Shown here: one piece after another, positions 9,301-17,960 of the stretch
Layout: each line of letters opens with the position of its first letter
Position numbering within the stretch: position 1 is the stretch's first letter
Assembly: GCA_002163155.1 (NCBI GenBank)
Contig: MAAO01000002.1
Location: 496,001 to 560,000 of the forward strand
Reading direction: 5' to 3'
Origin: Halobacteriovorax marinus
GTDB lineage: Bacteria; Bdellovibrionota; Bacteriovoracia; Bacteriovoracales; Bacteriovoracaceae
Length of the DNA: 64,000 nucleotides
Made by a program: the position numbers and the translations under genes
Notes under the pieces: model-generated
Told to the model about the DNA's origin: nothing
Databases searched by the model: none
The model's input: the letters and a program-made list of their open reading frames with translations, nothing else

Positions 9301-12300
9301 AGAGTCATAACCAGCAGCTCCAGTTGGATCAACACTCCAACTTCCTGCTGCTGCTACTAAGGCAAACTTCGCAGTACTTGATCCACCACTACCAGAACCA
9401 ACTTCATCCCAACTTGAACCATTGTAAGACTCAAGCTTTCCAGTCGTTGTATTGTAAATTATATCACCAGCAGATGGCGTTAGAGCATCTCTTGCTGTTG
9501 TTGTTAAGTTTGGTGGGCTAAAGGCATTAGCGTTAGATGAGAGATCAGCTGAAACTGCGCCTCCATCAGAAGTAATATAACCTCTAAGGTAGACAGTATA
9601 TGCGTTACTGGAATCTGTATTGTGACTTGATTTTGTTTCTATTGTTATTTCATTAGTTAGTGAATCGCTCCAGGGAACCATTATTTCGGTATAATCAGAA
9701 TTCGCATAATCTGAATAATGTCTTGAGTTATACTTACTCGTGTTCTCTGTTCCTGTAGCACCCTTTTGATAAGCATCAAATGTCCAATAACCGTGTGTTG
9801 AACCATTATCTCCATGGTTATAATAAATCCCAATGACAACTGCCTTAGTCGTTGCTGGTAGAGCAGTTGCTAGAGTATAGTGATTAGTTGGAGTAATAGT
9901 GTGGTAAGTCACACCTGAGACAATAGTTTCATTCGCTCTTTTTAAATTAAAACTTCCACCGCCACTACCAGATCCCATCTCAACCCAAGAAGACCCATCA
10001 TAGAACATGATCTTCTTGGTTGCTGTGTTGTAGTAAGTTTGCCCAGCAGTAGTTCCTGTTGGATCTGCTGCAAGTTGAGGAATATTGATACCGTCAGTTG
10101 TTGCGAAATCGAGATTGTCAATTGTCACAGTATTAGAAGCGATATCAGTTCCTGTTACTGTTCCATCATCTATCTCATCACTTGTTACTGCACTAGTTGC
10201 AATTTCTGTAGCTGACACTGAATCAGCAGAAAGGGCACCGCCAGAAGCTCCTGCTCCTATGTAGTGAATATTAAAAAATGTAGCTTCATTTACATATAAA
10301 GTACAAGCACTTGAGCATCTAGCAAAGACTTCAACTGTTTGACCCGCGCTTAAGTCTAAGACTTTCATAAGTCTTGGGAAGTTTTCACCACCGCCAGTTC
10401 TTGAACCAATTTCATTAGACGATGCTACTTGAGTACCGGCCACTTCTAATCTTATTGCACCTGTAACATTATCATCTACATCCATTGCAAGTTGAGAGGA
10501 GAAGATGTATTTACCAGTCTTTGGAGCCGTGAAAGTATTTGTGGCAAAGTTATTAGAGGCATCGGCCAGTTCATTACCAAAAATAACTTTTTGAGCAACT
10601 CCACCAGAGAGGGCTTGATTTGATCCCCCTACATTATTTACTTCTACGAAAATATTTGAACTAGATGAATTGGTCAGCTCTATCCAAGCTGTTCCGTCAT
10701 AACTATTTAAGAGTTTAGTAGTCGTATCAAAAATGATGAGACCTATTGCTGGAGTTGCTATGGCATCTCTTTGTACTGTAGTCATCCTAGGAGGAAGGAA
10801 ACCCTTTGTTGAAGAGCTCACATCAAGAGCAGCACTTGGGTCTGGAGTTGTACCAATTCCAAAGCTTGTAAAATAATTATCAGATAGAGTTTGTAGATCA
10901 AGACAAGAAAAACTTCCCACTCCATTTGTCATGAGAGTTCTACCGTTAGCACAACTTGTACTCAGTCCCGATAGGTGAGTGTCTAGAATTCCTTCTGCTT
11001 TTACACTTATAGTTCCTGCCGTATCTAGAATTGTTGTACCGTCTGCTGTGAGTTTTGTATCAGTCGTCATGGCAGTACATGATCCGTCTGCAAGAAGAAC
11101 TTGCGTTCCCGTACAAATGGTTGTGGTATTTGTGTTGTTGTCTGTAATCCCAGTAATAAGGGATCCATCAAGAGCAGGAAATCTTCCTGAAGCATCAAGT
11201 CTTACAAGTTGACTATTTCCATTGGTAGAACCAATTCCTATCAGAACATCATTTGTATTTGCTGTAAGGGCAATATCACTGCTAGCAGTTAAGCCTTTAA
11301 AGACTAGGTCTGTTGACGTTTTTGTTTTATATAACGAAGTACCACCAGCACTTGAAGCGGTATTGGTTTCTCCCGCAGAGCCTGATCCACAGGCCGTACC
11401 AGTAGCACTGATGACTCCGGTTGAACTTGTTTGGAGACATCTTGTTCCTGTTCCTGCGAGACTTGTGGCCTTAATATTACCGGCGGCTTCAATTCTAAAT
11501 TTTTCAGTACCACCAGTGACTAGCACTAAGTTACCAGCATCATCTCCAACCTTAGTTGAAGTTCCTGTTGTCGTTGTATTTTGAAAGTTGATGAAGGACT
11601 TGGTATCACTATCTGCTTCAAAAGTTGCAACGATATTTGATGAAGAACTTTTTACGTGAAGTGTTTTTCCTGGTGTAAATGTTCCAATCCCAACATTACC
11701 AGCAGAGTCAACAGCGATACCTTCATTCCCACCATCTCCACTTAGATAATTTGATCCAAGTTGAATATTTGCTGTGGCCGTATGATTTCCTAAATTATCT
11801 GCACCAGAGCTCATGGCCACACATGATCCATCAGCAAGAAGAACATTTGTTCCTGTACAAATCGTTGTGGCGTTTGTATTTGTGTCAGCAACAGTTGTAT
11901 CAACAGTCATAGCGACACAACTTCCATCAGCAAGAAGAACATTTGTTCCCGTACAAATAGTTGTAGCGTTTGTATTAGTGTCAGCAATAGTTAAATCCGC
12001 AACACAAGTTAAACTCGTTCCATTTCCTTTTAAGACTTGACCGACACCACAAGTGGGTAGGGCTGCTTTTGCAAAAGCTGTAACTGAAGGATCAGTTTCA
12101 ACTGCTGTATCTAGGTTTCCTGATCCATCAAGGATAGGGATTTTTCCTGCTGTATTACCAGTGTCAACTGCTAGTGTTCCGGTTGTTGTAATCGTTCCAC
12201 CAGTTAGACCAGATCCCGCTACAATTGAAGTGACTGTTCCACCACCGCCACCTGAACCACAGGCAGTACCTGTTGCTGAGATAACACCAGTTGAGCTTGC

Positions 12301-14052
12301 TTGTAGACATCTTGTTCCAGTACCGGCAAGAGAAGTTATTTTAGCGTCACCAGCGACGTGTAATTTTGCATCCGCTGTTGCACTTCCAATCGCTACGCGA
12401 CCAGCTGCAGTTATTCTAAATGAATTCGTAACAGCTGCACTTGTATTGTAAAATCTAAAGTCACCAGCGTTAGTTATAGAAATTGTTCCGTACTTTGTTC
12501 CGTCTTGAGAGATGAGTCTTGCTCCACCGTCCATGGAATCAATATTTGATTTAATATTTAATAAAGAGGTGAGAGTAGAAGTTCCGATTCCTACTTTTCC
12601 GCCATTAGGAACTAATTCCACATAATTTGAAGCGGCCGTGTCGTGAGTTGAAACTGTAAGGGCAGACTTTGTTCCATCGGGAGATACCATTTTATAAGAA
12701 AGGCCATCACTACTTGGAACAAGATCTAAACTAGTACTTGCTCCAGTGCCTGAAAGTGTATAAGTAAATTCTCTTTCACCATCAAAAACTAAAACGTCAG
12801 CGTTAGCATTGGCTCCAATTTCTACTTTTCCAGCAACGTCTAATTTATTTCCGGCAGCAGCGACTGCTCCCACTCCAACGTTACCTGAGGTATCAACTCT
12901 TATTCCTTCGTTACCTCCATCTCCTGAGAGATAGTTTGTTCCAAGAGTTATATTTCCAGTTGCAGTGTGATCTCCAAGATCATCGGCTCCACTAGCGGGA
13001 GTTGTACAAACAACATCTCCGGCCACGTCAATGGACATTACCGTTCCAACACCACAGACTCCAGCGTTGATGCGATCAAAAGTTATTGTATCAGTAGCGA
13101 TATCACCGTTAACAATTGTTCCATTTGAAATCATAGCACTTGTGACACTTGGAATTCTTGCAGTAGCGAATGTACCTGAAGTTACTTTACCGGCATCTAT
13201 ATTTGGAATTTGTCCTGTTGCAAAAGTACCTGTGGTAACTTTGGCGGCATCTAAGTTTGGAATCTGTCCTGCCGTAAATGTACCAGTAGTAATTTTAGCA
13301 GCATCTAAACTAGGAATTCTTGCAACACCAAATGAACCTGTTGTAATCTTGGCTGCATCTAAGTTTGGAATTCTAGCTGTAGTAAAAATACCTGAAGTGA
13401 TTTTAGCGGCATCTAAATTTGGAATTTCCGCTGCTGATAAATTTACATTAACAACTGGAGCAGCGGCAGTACCAGAAATAGTAATTCCAGTTCCTGGATT
13501 AACACTTGTAACAGTTCCACCACCACCACCAGTGCTATCATTGGCACAAGTAAATGCTCCAGCACCATCAGCTTTTAACACCTGACCAACTGTACAATTT
13601 GTTGTGATTCCATTTATTGAAAGGTTCGTAATTGATTGCGCTTTAACAGACTCTGCACCTAGCGCATAAATAGCTAGGGGAGTTCCAGTGATTGATTGCA
13701 CGGGATAAGTTTTTGTATTGGAATTATCCGTAACTCGAATATACAAAGCATCACCGGCCGTAACCGCTTCAGCAATAATCGTTTTTAAAGTTTTTGTATT
13801 AGTGGCACAAGTTGTGGCGTAATCAAATTCAAGATGAAACACACCGTTTGAAAGAGCAACACTAGCGTCAGTGTGAGAACATTTTAAAGTTGGACCTGCT
13901 CCGGTTAAGACTTCAACTGTAAGACTAACTGGTCCCGCAATAGGAGCGCCAGAGGCCATAGTTAATCTACCGGAATAGGAAATCAGCTCACTTGAATGTG
14001 AGTTAAAAATGAGAAAAAGAAATAGTAATATTAATTGCTTAATCACCCTCAA
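6373..14052 (-). CDS. Giant secreted modular fibre/adhesin, MAT-like
   Basis: A 2559-residue protein with an N-terminal signal peptide (LILLFLFLIFNSHSS), then a conserved head (ISYSGRLT ... LAIYALGAESVKAQS). Phage-fibre-like modules follow: five 18-residue repeats (IPNLDAAKITTGTF, about residues 205-300), YLSGDGGNEGI and NVGIGT stalk segments, and DGSSWVEMGSGSGG linkers. Four C1q/TNF-like jelly rolls lie near 1130-1265, 1560-1715, 1725-1865 and 1955-2100, plus another beta domain near 1365-1500. No S74 chaperone domain is visible at the C-terminus. The composition (Gly, Thr, Ser, Ala, few Lys) suits a trimeric extracellular fibre. Bdellovibrio mosaic adhesive trimer proteins have this plan and are used to recognise prey; a similar role is inferred. 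Its likely upstream partner is at 14270-15703. Confidence 0.75.
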   Translation of the reverse strand: MRVIKQLILLFLFLIFNSHSSELISYSGRLTMASGAPIAGPVSLTVEVLTGAGPTLKCSHTDASVALSNGVFHLEFDYATTCATNTKTLKTIIAEAVTAGDALYIRVTDNSNTKTYPVQSITGTPLAIYALGAESVKAQSITNLSINGITTNCTVGQVLKADGAGAFTCANDSTGGGGGTVTSVNPGTGITISGTAAAPVVNVNLSAAEIPNLDAAKITSGIFTTARIPNLDAAKITTGSFGVARIPSLDAAKITTGTFTAGQIPNLDAAKVTTGTFATGQIPNIDAGKVTSGTFATARIPSVTSAMISNGTIVNGDIATDTITFDRINAGVCGVGTVMSIDVAGDVVCTTPASGADDLGDHTATGNITLGTNYLSGDGGNEGIRVDTSGNVGVGAVAAAGNKLDVAGKVEIGANANADVLVFDGEREFTYTLSGTGASTSLDLVPSSDGLSYKMVSPDGTKSALTVSTHDTAASNYVELVPNGGKVGIGTSTLTSLLNIKSNIDSMDGGARLISQDGTKYGTISITNAGDFRFYNTSAAVTNSFRITAAGRVAIGSATADAKLHVAGDAKITSLAGTGTRCLQASSTGVISATGTACGSGGGGGTVTSIVAGSGLTGGTITTTGTLAVDTGNTAGKIPILDGSGNLDTAVETDPSVTAFAKAALPTCGVGQVLKGNGTSLTCVADLTIADTNTNATTICTGTNVLLADGSCVAMTVDTTVADTNTNATTICTGTNVLLADGSCVAMSSGADNLGNHTATANIQLGSNYLSGDGGNEGIAVDSAGNVGIGTFTPGKTLHVKSSSSNIVATFEADSDTKSFINFQNTTTTGTSTKVGDDAGNLVLVTGGTEKFRIEAAGNIKATSLAGTGTRCLQTSSTGVISATGTACGSGSAGETNTASSAGGTSLYKTKTSTDLVFKGLTASSDIALTANTNDVLIGIGSTNGNSQLVRLDASGRFPALDGSLITGITDNNTNTTTICTGTQVLLADGSCTAMTTDTKLTADGTTILDTAGTISVKAEGILDTHLSGLSTSCANGRTLMTNGVGSFSCLDLQTLSDNYFTSFGIGTTPDPSAALDVSSSTKGFLPPRMTTVQRDAIATPAIGLIIFDTTTKLLNSYDGTAWIELTNSSSSNIFVEVNNVGGSNQALSGGVAQKVIFGNELADASNNFATNTFTAPKTGKYIFSSQLAMDVDDNVTGAIRLEVAGTQVASSNEIGSRTGGGENFPRLMKVLDLSAGQTVEVFARCSSACTLYVNEATFFNIHYIGAGASGGALSADSVSATEIATSAVTSDEIDDGTVTGTDIASNTVTIDNLDFATTDGINIPQLAADPTGTTAGQTYYNTATKKIMFYDGSSWVEMGSGSGGGSFNLKRANETIVSGVTYHTITPTNHYTLATALPATTKAVVIGIYYNHGDNGSTHGYWTFDAYQKGATGTENTSKYNSRHYSDYANSDYTEIMVPWSDSLTNEITIETKSSHNTDSSNAYTVYLRGYITSDGGAVSADLSSNANAFSPPNLTTTARDALTPSAGDIIYNTTTGKLESYNGSSWDEVGSGSGGSSTAKFALVAAAGSWSVDPTGAAGYDSGLSSRRIGSSYSETGTLNGRILSDADGIFDSSKGWFVAPEAGLYLLNVHLKSIATGSSRVLFDYVINPDSPSYSINEIVDIDLSSCTAACSPDESFSVMLNLSSGDKIAVTRGSSGRDILGSGYAYMGFTLLNGATSSSAGSEVYFRASNNNSQSLTASTFEDIKFNVVDEDSNSAYNSSTGEWTAPEAGLYQISSTIRVNTLVDGKRVLLSLFVDGSEVIRNGNYAGAASATLTESLSTVLRLTAGQVVKIVGYNGDTVARTLHATSAANFLSIVKIGAGSGGSLTTDSVTATEIATSAVTSDEINDGSVTGTDLAANTVTVANLDFASTNGVNIPQLAADPGPGTAGQTYYNTATKKMMYYDGTTWIGLSSNTNVSFSVAATSGQAIPTSTTTKINFNIEEYDTASAFDMTNDRFQPTTAGYYYVHADILYSAITGWNNPYAWILKNGSGVKASLASGVTTGGMYPNVKISAVIYLNGTSDYLEFATRQSSGSTINLYNSTLFTNAYGFLISGGSGGGAADNLGSHTATQKLDLATNTLVGNGGTNGINIDASGNVGVGIIAPEANTRLHVRDDNAITDEAKVKIQQTDQKLILGARWESGVEQYSFIEATNNAESVAQSLVLNRNGGRVAIGTTSPSGLFHVHDATATNAAGRIKSTTTNVESVIQSAEGAQRYFTSPTAGLEIITDTNHPISFGVNESGSGTPEMIINTNGNVGIGTTTPDAQLEVVAPSLGTTLNNVVEMARFSSHNGNNNFLDIRQIRTSAGSVWNSAGTRIQEKIDSTWMGYMQFNGTGNDGGISFGTGITTTAPGNVAEAMRIDTNGRVGIGGNAPAATLDIKTADASTKLHNTNDGGAVKINKLWNKVGTYSGNIVVSVTASTWKSVIYKVHISGAGGGGHFEGRFYHNNAISAHVLSVNSASGAVASPVLTVSGQGYVLTFNVTSIVHPLIDIEIIHGGGDSPTFTESDVSYTVN
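8195..10235. repeat. Duplicated stalk module inside the giant fibre gene
   Basis: Two copies of a module of about 85 residues lie at roughly 8195-8445 and 9975-10235. Each runs ATEIATSAVTSDEI, then NIPQLAADP, then TAGQTYYNTATKK and a W-containing end. The copies precede different jelly-roll domains, so they look like recombination-prone connectors between exchangeable tips. Confidence 0.75.
11060..11990. repeat. Repeated cysteine-containing segment in the giant fibre gene
   Basis: The segment TTICTGTNVLLADGSCVAM occurs in two adjacent copies (about 11815-11980) and a third diverged copy near 11065-11130. The DNA is nearly identical between the adjacent pair (GCAAGAAGAACATTTGTTCC at about 11830 and 11930), which points to recent tandem duplication. 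Confidence 0.7.
13150..13428. repeat. Five 54 bp tandem repeats encoding an 18-residue beta repeat
   Basis: Five successive units of the type IPNLDAAKITTGTFTTAR are encoded here on the minus strand. Each unit is 18 codons, so copy number can change without breaking the frame. Such short repeats form triple beta-helix shafts in phage-like fibres. Confidence 0.85.
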
Positions 14053-14269
14053 ACGTACAACCTTTTAAGCAAAATTGGTTACTTATCATAGTATTCTAAT
14101 CGGTAGCTGGGGTTGTTAGTTAACGAATTATTATTTAGAAGCTAATGTGTTGTATTTATTCCGGTTCTTATTAGTCGACTATTTTTCTAAATACTGGAAA
14201 TGGCTTGATTTGTAGGCGAGGTAAATTAACTTTATTCTTTTTTAGAATTGTTAATGGTTAGGTGGTGAA

Positions 14270-15703
14270 TTAGTGCATGATTTCAGCAGCTGTTGATTCA
14301 AGCACATGATCTACATCCAAGTGGCGAGAACGACCACTTTTCACTGAGAAATCTCCAATGGGAGCCGTCGTGGCTGGACCTCGAAAAATTCCATAACTTC
14401 CAAAACTTCCACTGAACTCAGCTACTCCTGCAGCTACTGGAGCTTTGGCAGTGGAACTAGTCGAACTATTGAAGTAATCAAAATCTTTAAGGACAACTTT
14501 ATGAGTGGCACAACTGTAGAGGTGAGTGGCCGGATTTCTATTGCCAAGAATGGAGACAAAGAAGTTTCCAATATTTCCATAAGTCATAATGGATGAAGTG
14601 AGAGCAGTTGTTAAAGGACCTGCCGTCACACCAAGATCATAGAAATCTGGTGTAGCATTTCCATCAAAATCTACTCCATTAGTAGCGTGTGGATAATTTG
14701 TTTCAACTTGTAAACAATTTAGAGCATTTGGATTATACGTATCTAAATCATAGAGTCCATAATCATAATTGGCGTTTAAGTATTCCGTTGAGGCCATATT
14801 CACTGTGGCCACTTCTGTGGTTTGAATATACTGAACATCAACCGTTGAATTCATATTGGGAAAAGTTGAACTCACAAGATAGTTCTGGTTATCTTTATCT
14901 CCATCAACTCCAAGGGAGCTTTCTCCGTAGTAAGACAGACAAAAATTTCCATCAATAGCACCAACCGGAATCGCTGTAGAGTAAGTTGTTCCCGTTGTCC
15001 CCGGGTCTGGATCACAACAAGCGCCAGAACTTAAACAATAATAAATCGCTCCACCAATATCACTACTGAGAGCAACAGTAGGATTGACCGAGAAATTTCC
15101 CGAACCAATATCTGCAGTAATTATAGGTTTTATACTTGGGGGAATAGCTGCTGGTGCAACCGGAGAAGGTGAATCATCTTCAGGTGTTTCAGAAGTTTCT
15201 ACTAATTTATCTGAAGTTGTTCTGGCATCATCATCTGTACAGTTTGTAGCACACTCAACAACTTTAACTTCTTCTTTGTCTTTCTTCTCTAGATCTATTT
15301 TTTCTTTTTCTTTTGTTAATTCTTCCTGTGCAATTTTCTTCTGTCGAGATTCTTTACTGGCAGGATCACTTTGTTCGCGCGAACTATTCGCTTTCTTACT
15401 GGAGGATCTAGCACCACCCACAAAACTGGAGGACGCACTCTGTGGACTTTCTTGAAAGTCTGCGGATTCTATTTTTTCATCTTCTTCTCTTTCAGAAATA
15501 TCGTTGAGAAGGGAAGAGGGTGATCTGGCAATTTTTAATTTTCTTTGAAAGTCTGCTTCTTTTTTTTCTTGCAGTGCTACTGATTCTTTAGTTTCAACTT
15601 TTTTATCAGCAGTGGGAATTTTAGGAATCAGATAATAGAGCGCCACCCCAACTGCTGAGAGGGCCACGGTCTTTAAAATCATCTTGGGTATTTCTGATAA
15701 CAT
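14270..15703 (-). CDS. Membrane-anchored protein with charged stalk and cysteine-rich secreted domain
   Basis: A 477-residue protein that I do not recognise. A hydrophobic segment at about 8-25 (MILKTVALSAVGVALYYLIP) is probably an uncleaved inner-membrane anchor. Residues about 35-165 are highly charged and likely coiled coil or disordered (KEKEKIDLEKKDKEEVK). The rest is a Ser/Thr-rich domain with a tight cysteine cluster (YYCLSSGACCDPDP, residues about 225-240) and a DFDGNATPDFYDLG segment that could bind calcium. It lies 217 bp upstream of the giant fibre gene on the same strand, so it may help export, anchor or ripen that fibre. That role is inferred from position only. Confidence 0.6.
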   Translation of the reverse strand: MLSEIPKMILKTVALSAVGVALYYLIPKIPTADKKVETKESVALQEKKEADFQRKLKIARSPSSLLNDISEREEDEKIESADFQESPQSASSSFVGGARSSSKKANSSREQSDPASKESRQKKIAQEELTKEKEKIDLEKKDKEEVKVVECATNCTDDDARTTSDKLVETSETPEDDSPSPVAPAAIPPSIKPIITADIGSGNFSVNPTVALSSDIGGAIYYCLSSGACCDPDPGTTGTTYSTAIPVGAIDGNFCLSYYGESSLGVDGDKDNQNYLVSSTFPNMNSTVDVQYIQTTEVATVNMASTEYLNANYDYGLYDLDTYNPNALNCLQVETNYPHATNGVDFDGNATPDFYDLGVTAGPLTTALTSSIMTYGNIGNFFVSILGNRNPATHLYSCATHKVVLKDFDYFNSSTSSTAKAPVAAGVAEFSGSFGSYGIFRGPATTAPIGDFSVKSGRSRHLDVDHVLESTAAEIMH

Positions 15704-15900
15704 AGCGTTCTTCTCGGGTATTTCTTTAGGTTTACTTAGTCTTATTGTGACTGAAGAATCTTTGCTACGGAAAGTTAGCTAGTTACAAGTGGGCTAACTA
15801 GCAAATCTAGTTATTTGCGCCCAGAATCCTTGTAAATTTGTCATCTTCACTGGCCCTTTGAGTCATGACAGAGGGCCAGTGAAGTTGATTAAATTCCTCT

Positions 15901-16557
15901 ATGACAAAACACACACTACGCTCAATAATTCTCTTTCTATTCTCAACACTCATCTTTGCAGCCGAGCCAGGCTACCCACAGCACTGGTGGCAAGAAGTTG
16001 ATCCCTCTAGCGCTTCTAGTTGGGAAGTATTGCCACAGGCCGCTGGAGCTGGAGAAGTGATTCTCTCTAAGAGAAATGAGCTGGGAATTCTTTCAAATTT
16101 TGCGGCTACACCATTTATCTATAAAGAGATAGCTTTTGAATCGGTAGAAGGACTTTGGCAATCTCTTAAATACCCAGAGGGTGAAGATGACTTTCGAGCC
16201 ACTTATGAGGGGCTGGAATGGCCTTATACGCGCTCTGAAGTGGAGCAAATGGTTGGTTTCCTCGCAAGAAAGGCCGGACGTTACGCCAACGCTAATATGC
16301 GTGAAATGGATATCAACTGGGTGACTTTTAAAGGTAAGAAAATCAAACTTTGGGTAAGCACAACGACAAAAGGCGTGCACTATAGATTGATCAAAGATGC
16401 TCTTAAATCAAAAGCCATGCAAAATCCTGAGGTGATGAGTGTTCTCATGTCTACGGGAGACCTTATTCTAAGACCTGATCACAGTATGGGAGAAAGACCT
16501 CCGGCCTGGTTCTATAATAAAATCTGGATGGAGCTTAGAGCGGAATTCAATAAGTAA
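15901..16557 (+). CDS. Secreted NADAR-domain protein (YbiA/RibX superfamily)
   Basis: A 218-residue protein with an N-terminal signal peptide (SIILFLFSTLIFAA). The mature part carries the NADAR signature ILSNFAATPFIYKEIAFESV, then EGLWQSLKY, and a C-terminal VLMSTGDLILRPD ... IWMELRAEF that matches the LLxTGxxxIxE ... LMxIR end of the family. NADAR proteins are N-glycosidases acting on ADP-ribose-linked or riboflavin-pathway substrates and are normally cytoplasmic (family knowledge). An export signal is therefore unusual: the enzyme may act in the periplasm, on NAD metabolites, or in prey. An insertion between QSLKYPE and the next helix makes it longer than typical. It is a single gene with its own strong terminator. 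Confidence 0.78.
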   Translation: MTKHTLRSIILFLFSTLIFAAEPGYPQHWWQEVDPSSASSWEVLPQAAGAGEVILSKRNELGILSNFAATPFIYKEIAFESVEGLWQSLKYPEGEDDFRATYEGLEWPYTRSEVEQMVGFLARKAGRYANANMREMDINWVTFKGKKIKLWVSTTTKGVHYRLIKDALKSKAMQNPEVMSVLMSTGDLILRPDHSMGERPPAWFYNKIWMELRAEFNK

Positions 16558-16572
16558 TAAGCAATAATTATT

Positions 16573-16597
16573 GGGTCTCTAGTTAGACCCTTTTTTA
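16573..16597 (+). terminator. Rho-independent terminator after the NADAR gene
   Basis: GGGTCT (16573-16578) pairs with AGACCC (16585-16590) across a six-base loop and is followed by six T. Confidence 0.9.
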
Positions 16598-16684
16598 TGT
16601 TGTAATTATGACGCTATGCGTAGATATCCTTCTCAACTTTTGTTAATGTCCCTAAGAATTATTTATTAACTTAGGAGATACACC

Positions 16685-17089
16685 ATGAAAAAGCTTTCTG
16701 TATTGCTATTATCTTTATTCATTTTTAATTCAGCTTACGCTCTTTCAGATAGAGATTGTCGCAATGTCTACAATGATGCTTTTGAAGAATTGGCCCAAAG
16801 AACAATAGATTTTAATCAGGGTTACTCGGATAAGTTTGAATTCTCTGTGCAAGTAGCTGGAATTTCAACAACTGTCTCTAGTGTTAGGGCCCTTTGCTTA
16901 GTGATTGAGTCTCCGAAAAATGCTAAATGTGTAAAAGCTTATAAAAAACGTTATAAGACTCTTCGTAACCAAATAAAATTGACTTCGGTACTAGTTGGTA
17001 ATCAGACAAGAGTGAATCCAAGAGTAATCGACACTATAACTAGTGAATTTGGCACGTTATTTAACCGTGCAAAATGTGGGGACCTGTAA
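16685..17089 (+). CDS. Small secreted protein, unknown function
   Basis: A 134-residue protein with a clear signal peptide (LSVLLLSLFIFNSAYA), so the mature form of about 115 residues is periplasmic or secreted. Four cysteines remain in the mature part (DRDCRN, RALCLV, NAKCVK, RAKCGD), enough for two disulfides. The pattern is mostly helical with a basic middle (YKKRYKTLRNQ). A good ribosome site (TTAGGAGATACACC) precedes the ATG. No family recognised. It stands alone between the NADAR gene and rpsP. Confidence 0.7.
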   Translation: MKKLSVLLLSLFIFNSAYALSDRDCRNVYNDAFEELAQRTIDFNQGYSDKFEFSVQVAGISTTVSSVRALCLVIESPKNAKCVKAYKKRYKTLRNQIKLTSVLVGNQTRVNPRVIDTITSEFGTLFNRAKCGDL

Positions 17090-17106
17090 ATTTAGGTTCT
17101 TAATTA

Positions 17107-17135
17107 TTGACAACTAGTTGGGTATGACTTATTTA
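17107..17135 (+). promoter_or_regulatory. Candidate promoter of rpsP-khpA
   Basis: A perfect -35 TTGACA (17107-17112) is followed after 17 bp by a weak -10 TATTTA (17130-17135). A perfect TATAAT also occurs at 17154-17159 but lacks a good -35, so two starts are possible. Confidence 0.4.
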
Positions 17136-17185
17136 ATATAGCCTAAATATAAGTATAATAAACGAGTTATCGTAGGAGTTCATAC

Positions 17186-17431
17186 ATGTTAACAATCAGA
17201 ATGCAACGTGGTGGTAGAGTACATATGCCAATTTATACAATTGTTGCTACAGATTCACGTAATCCAAGAGATGGTAAATTTCTTGAAAAATTAGGTCAAT
17301 ACAACCCTAGTAAAGAATCAGAATTATCAGATATTAAAACTGATAGAATTGCTGCTCTAGTTAAAAACGGTGCAACTATGTCTGATACTGTTAGAACTCT
17401 TTTAAAGAAAAATAAAATTCAAATTGGTTAA
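17186..17431 (+). CDS. rpsP: 30S ribosomal protein S16
   Basis: An 81-residue protein of the usual S16 length. The N-terminal signature MLTIRMQRGGRVHMPIYTIV (family: MVxIRLxRxGxKxxPFYRIV), then SRNPRDGKFLEKLGQYNP, is diagnostic. It assembles early with 16S rRNA in the 30S subunit. A TAGGAGTTCATAC ribosome site precedes the ATG. It is followed by khpA 106 bp downstream, as in many bacteria, but rimM and trmD do not follow. Confidence 0.97.
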   Translation: MLTIRMQRGGRVHMPIYTIVATDSRNPRDGKFLEKLGQYNPSKESELSDIKTDRIAALVKNGATMSDTVRTLLKKNKIQIG

Positions 17432-17537
17432 GGTTAATTCCTCTTTGCTCTAAGTAGAGAGTTATTCGCCCTAGGCGTAACGTTGATAGTTGAAAGCTTC
17501 AGTCTATGAATTGAAGCATGTGAAAAGCGAGAATTGA

Positions 17538-17777
17538 ATGAGCGAATTAAAAGACCTAATCCATTATGTTTCTAAAGCACTTGTTGATATGCCTGAGTCG
17601 GTTTCAGTTAATGAAATCGTTGGTGAGCAAACAACAGTGATCGAATTAAAAGTTGATAAATCAGACTTAGGTAAAGTTATCGGTAAGCAGGGTCGTACGG
17701 CCAGAGCACTTAGAACAATCCTTAATGCAGCTTCTACGAAGCTTAAGAAGAGATCAGTTCTAGAAATTATCGAATAA
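17538..17777 (+). CDS. khpA: KH-domain RNA-binding protein KhpA
   Basis: A 79-residue single type II KH domain with the RNA-binding loop [15 protein letters not shown] (GxxG is GKQG). KhpA binds many RNAs, often with KhpB/EloR, and affects cell envelope and division in the bacteria where it was studied. Position after rpsP is the classical context. A strong terminator follows, ending this short operon. Confidence 0.93.
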   Translation: MSELKDLIHYVSKALVDMPESVSVNEIVGEQTTVIELKVDKSDLGKVIGKQGRTARALRTILNAASTKLKKRSVLEIIE

Positions 17778-17806
17778 TTTCTAAATACCAAATTGATTAA
17801 ATACTG

Positions 17807-17831
17807 GCCTCACTCGTGTGAGGCTTTTTTT
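17807..17831 (+). terminator. Rho-independent terminator after khpA
   Basis: GCCTCAC (17807-17813) and GTGAGGC (17818-17824) form a 7 bp stem with loop TCGT, followed by seven T. Confidence 0.95.
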
Positions 17832-17960
17832 ATTCCCAACGAAATATTCTCACTAGAATTAAAAATCGTCTTGTTAAATATCAAAGATTATTTGCCTTAA
17901 TTTTTCTTGAGATACAATCATTCTTCTTTTTATATTATAAAAATTGTTTATGATGTCCCC

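Noticed and set aside
13031-13585. 184-codon and similar plus-strand frames inside the giant fibre gene (also at 11222, 12053, 9207)
   Set aside because: They are antisense to the repetitive fibre frame; their V/A/P-rich repeats mirror the 18-residue repeats on the other strand.
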